This document shows positions 63,868 through 64,000 of a stretch of 64,000 bases of DNA, piece after piece. The notes beneath the pieces were generated by a model. It was not told the DNA's origin. It saw nothing but the letters and a program-made list of their open reading frames with translations, and made no database searches. How positions within the stretch are numbered: the stretch's first letter is position 1; each line of letters opens with the position of its first letter. Location of the stretch: the NCBI RefSeq assembly GCF_016728505.1, contig NZ_CP068159.1, forward strand, positions 62,001-126,000. The letters run 5' to 3'. The DNA is from Corynebacterium riegelii. Its GTDB lineage: Bacteria > Actinomycetota > Actinomycetes > Mycobacteriales > Mycobacteriaceae. A program made the translations under genes and the position numbers.

Positions 63868-64000
63868 GTGGCTTCAGGCGAGAAGACGAGCGACCAGCCG
63901 CTGAGCCAAACCACCGAGGACCTGCTTGCCGCAGCGGTGGAAGCCATCGGCGGCGCTACACGTGAGGGCCAGCTGGCCATGGCGCAGGCGGTGACCCGTG
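63868..64000 (+). CDS. dinG: Start of DinG-like ATP-dependent helicase gene
   Basis: 44 codons to the window edge, starting GTG 63868 two bases after the pncB stop. LLAAAVEAIGGATREGQLAMA followed by AQAVTR is the usual N-terminus of actinobacterial DinG-type helicases (Q motif), and pncB-dinG adjacency matches mycobacteria. The helicase motifs lie outside the window. Confidence 0.8.
   Translation, partial: MASGEKTSDQPLSQTTEDLLAAAVEAIGGATREGQLAMAQAVTR

Overview
The window is a high-GC actinobacterial chromosome segment, almost certainly from a Corynebacterium. The gene order rpmA-rplU-rne-ndk, folC-valS-mdh-clpX, clpP2-clpP1-tig and rpiB-pepN matches the corynebacterial chromosome as I know it. 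The block clpS, DUF2017, P1 peptidase, rhomboid, murI, metallo-phosphodiesterase, rph and rdgB matches the mycobacterial/corynebacterial arrangement. A CmrA-like mycolate reductase next to orn, a DtxR-type iron box, and many genes with a TANNNT box 6-9 nt before the start codon (leaderless transcription) fit the same group. This is inference from gene content and order; no 16S gene is present.

Layout. 1-4.7 kb: rpmA (cut), rplU, a large RNase E/G and ndk on the minus strand. 5.0-13.5 kb: an acyl-CoA ligase-type enzyme, then DUF4233, folC and valS in a translationally coupled minus-strand run, then mdh and clpX. 13.7-16.5 kb: an aromatic-acid type MFS transporter, an enol-lactonase-like hydrolase and a lipoprotein. 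16.6-18.3 kb: an IS1634-type insertion sequence flanked by a perfect 377-bp direct repeat. 18.7-22.1 kb: clpP2, clpP1, tig and two tRNAs (Pro, Gly). 22.1-26.1 kb: poorly characterised envelope or secreted proteins, including a DUF3558-like lipoprotein followed by a Gly/Ala-rich putative secreted protein. 26.2-34.4 kb: rpiB, a DsbA-like protein, pepN, a GntR regulator, metB, mscS, glbO and a thioesterase. 34.5-39.1 kb: ettA, ssb and a CopD/CtaG membrane protein. 39.2-40.8 kb: tRNA-Arg with an IS481-type element inserted directly after it. 40.9-48.8 kb: a membrane protein/regulator pair, cmrA and orn, then a deoxyribonucleoside catabolic cluster (SorC-type regulator, deoD, MFS transporter, deoC, phosphosugar mutase). 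49-51.7 kb: tRNA-His, an iron-regulated siderophore-interacting protein, an L,D-transpeptidase lipoprotein and tRNA-Lys. 51.8-53.9 kb: pncA cut in two by an IS1249-like element. 53.8-56.2 kb: DUF305, DUF3618, bcp, tRNA-Leu, a membrane protein and DUF3817. 56.6-64 kb: the eight-gene rdgB-to-clpS operon (transcribed leftwards), then pncB and the start of a dinG-like helicase gene on the plus strand.

The most notable structure is outside the ordinary genes. There are two families of short interspersed palindromic elements of fixed length: 116 bp (two copies, opposite orientation) and 70 bp (three copies). Three insertion sequences differ in target-duplication length (377 bp, about 16 bp and 8 bp). 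The IS481-type element carries four copies of its end motif at about 60-bp intervals on one side. A transcription terminator after the ctaG-like gene has a stem formed by two consensus DnaA boxes in inverted orientation. The tig-clpP1 gap holds a 30-bp palindrome and a 16-bp direct repeat but no recognisable gene. The pncA disruption should block nicotinamide-to-nicotinate salvage, although pncB remains intact 9 kb away.
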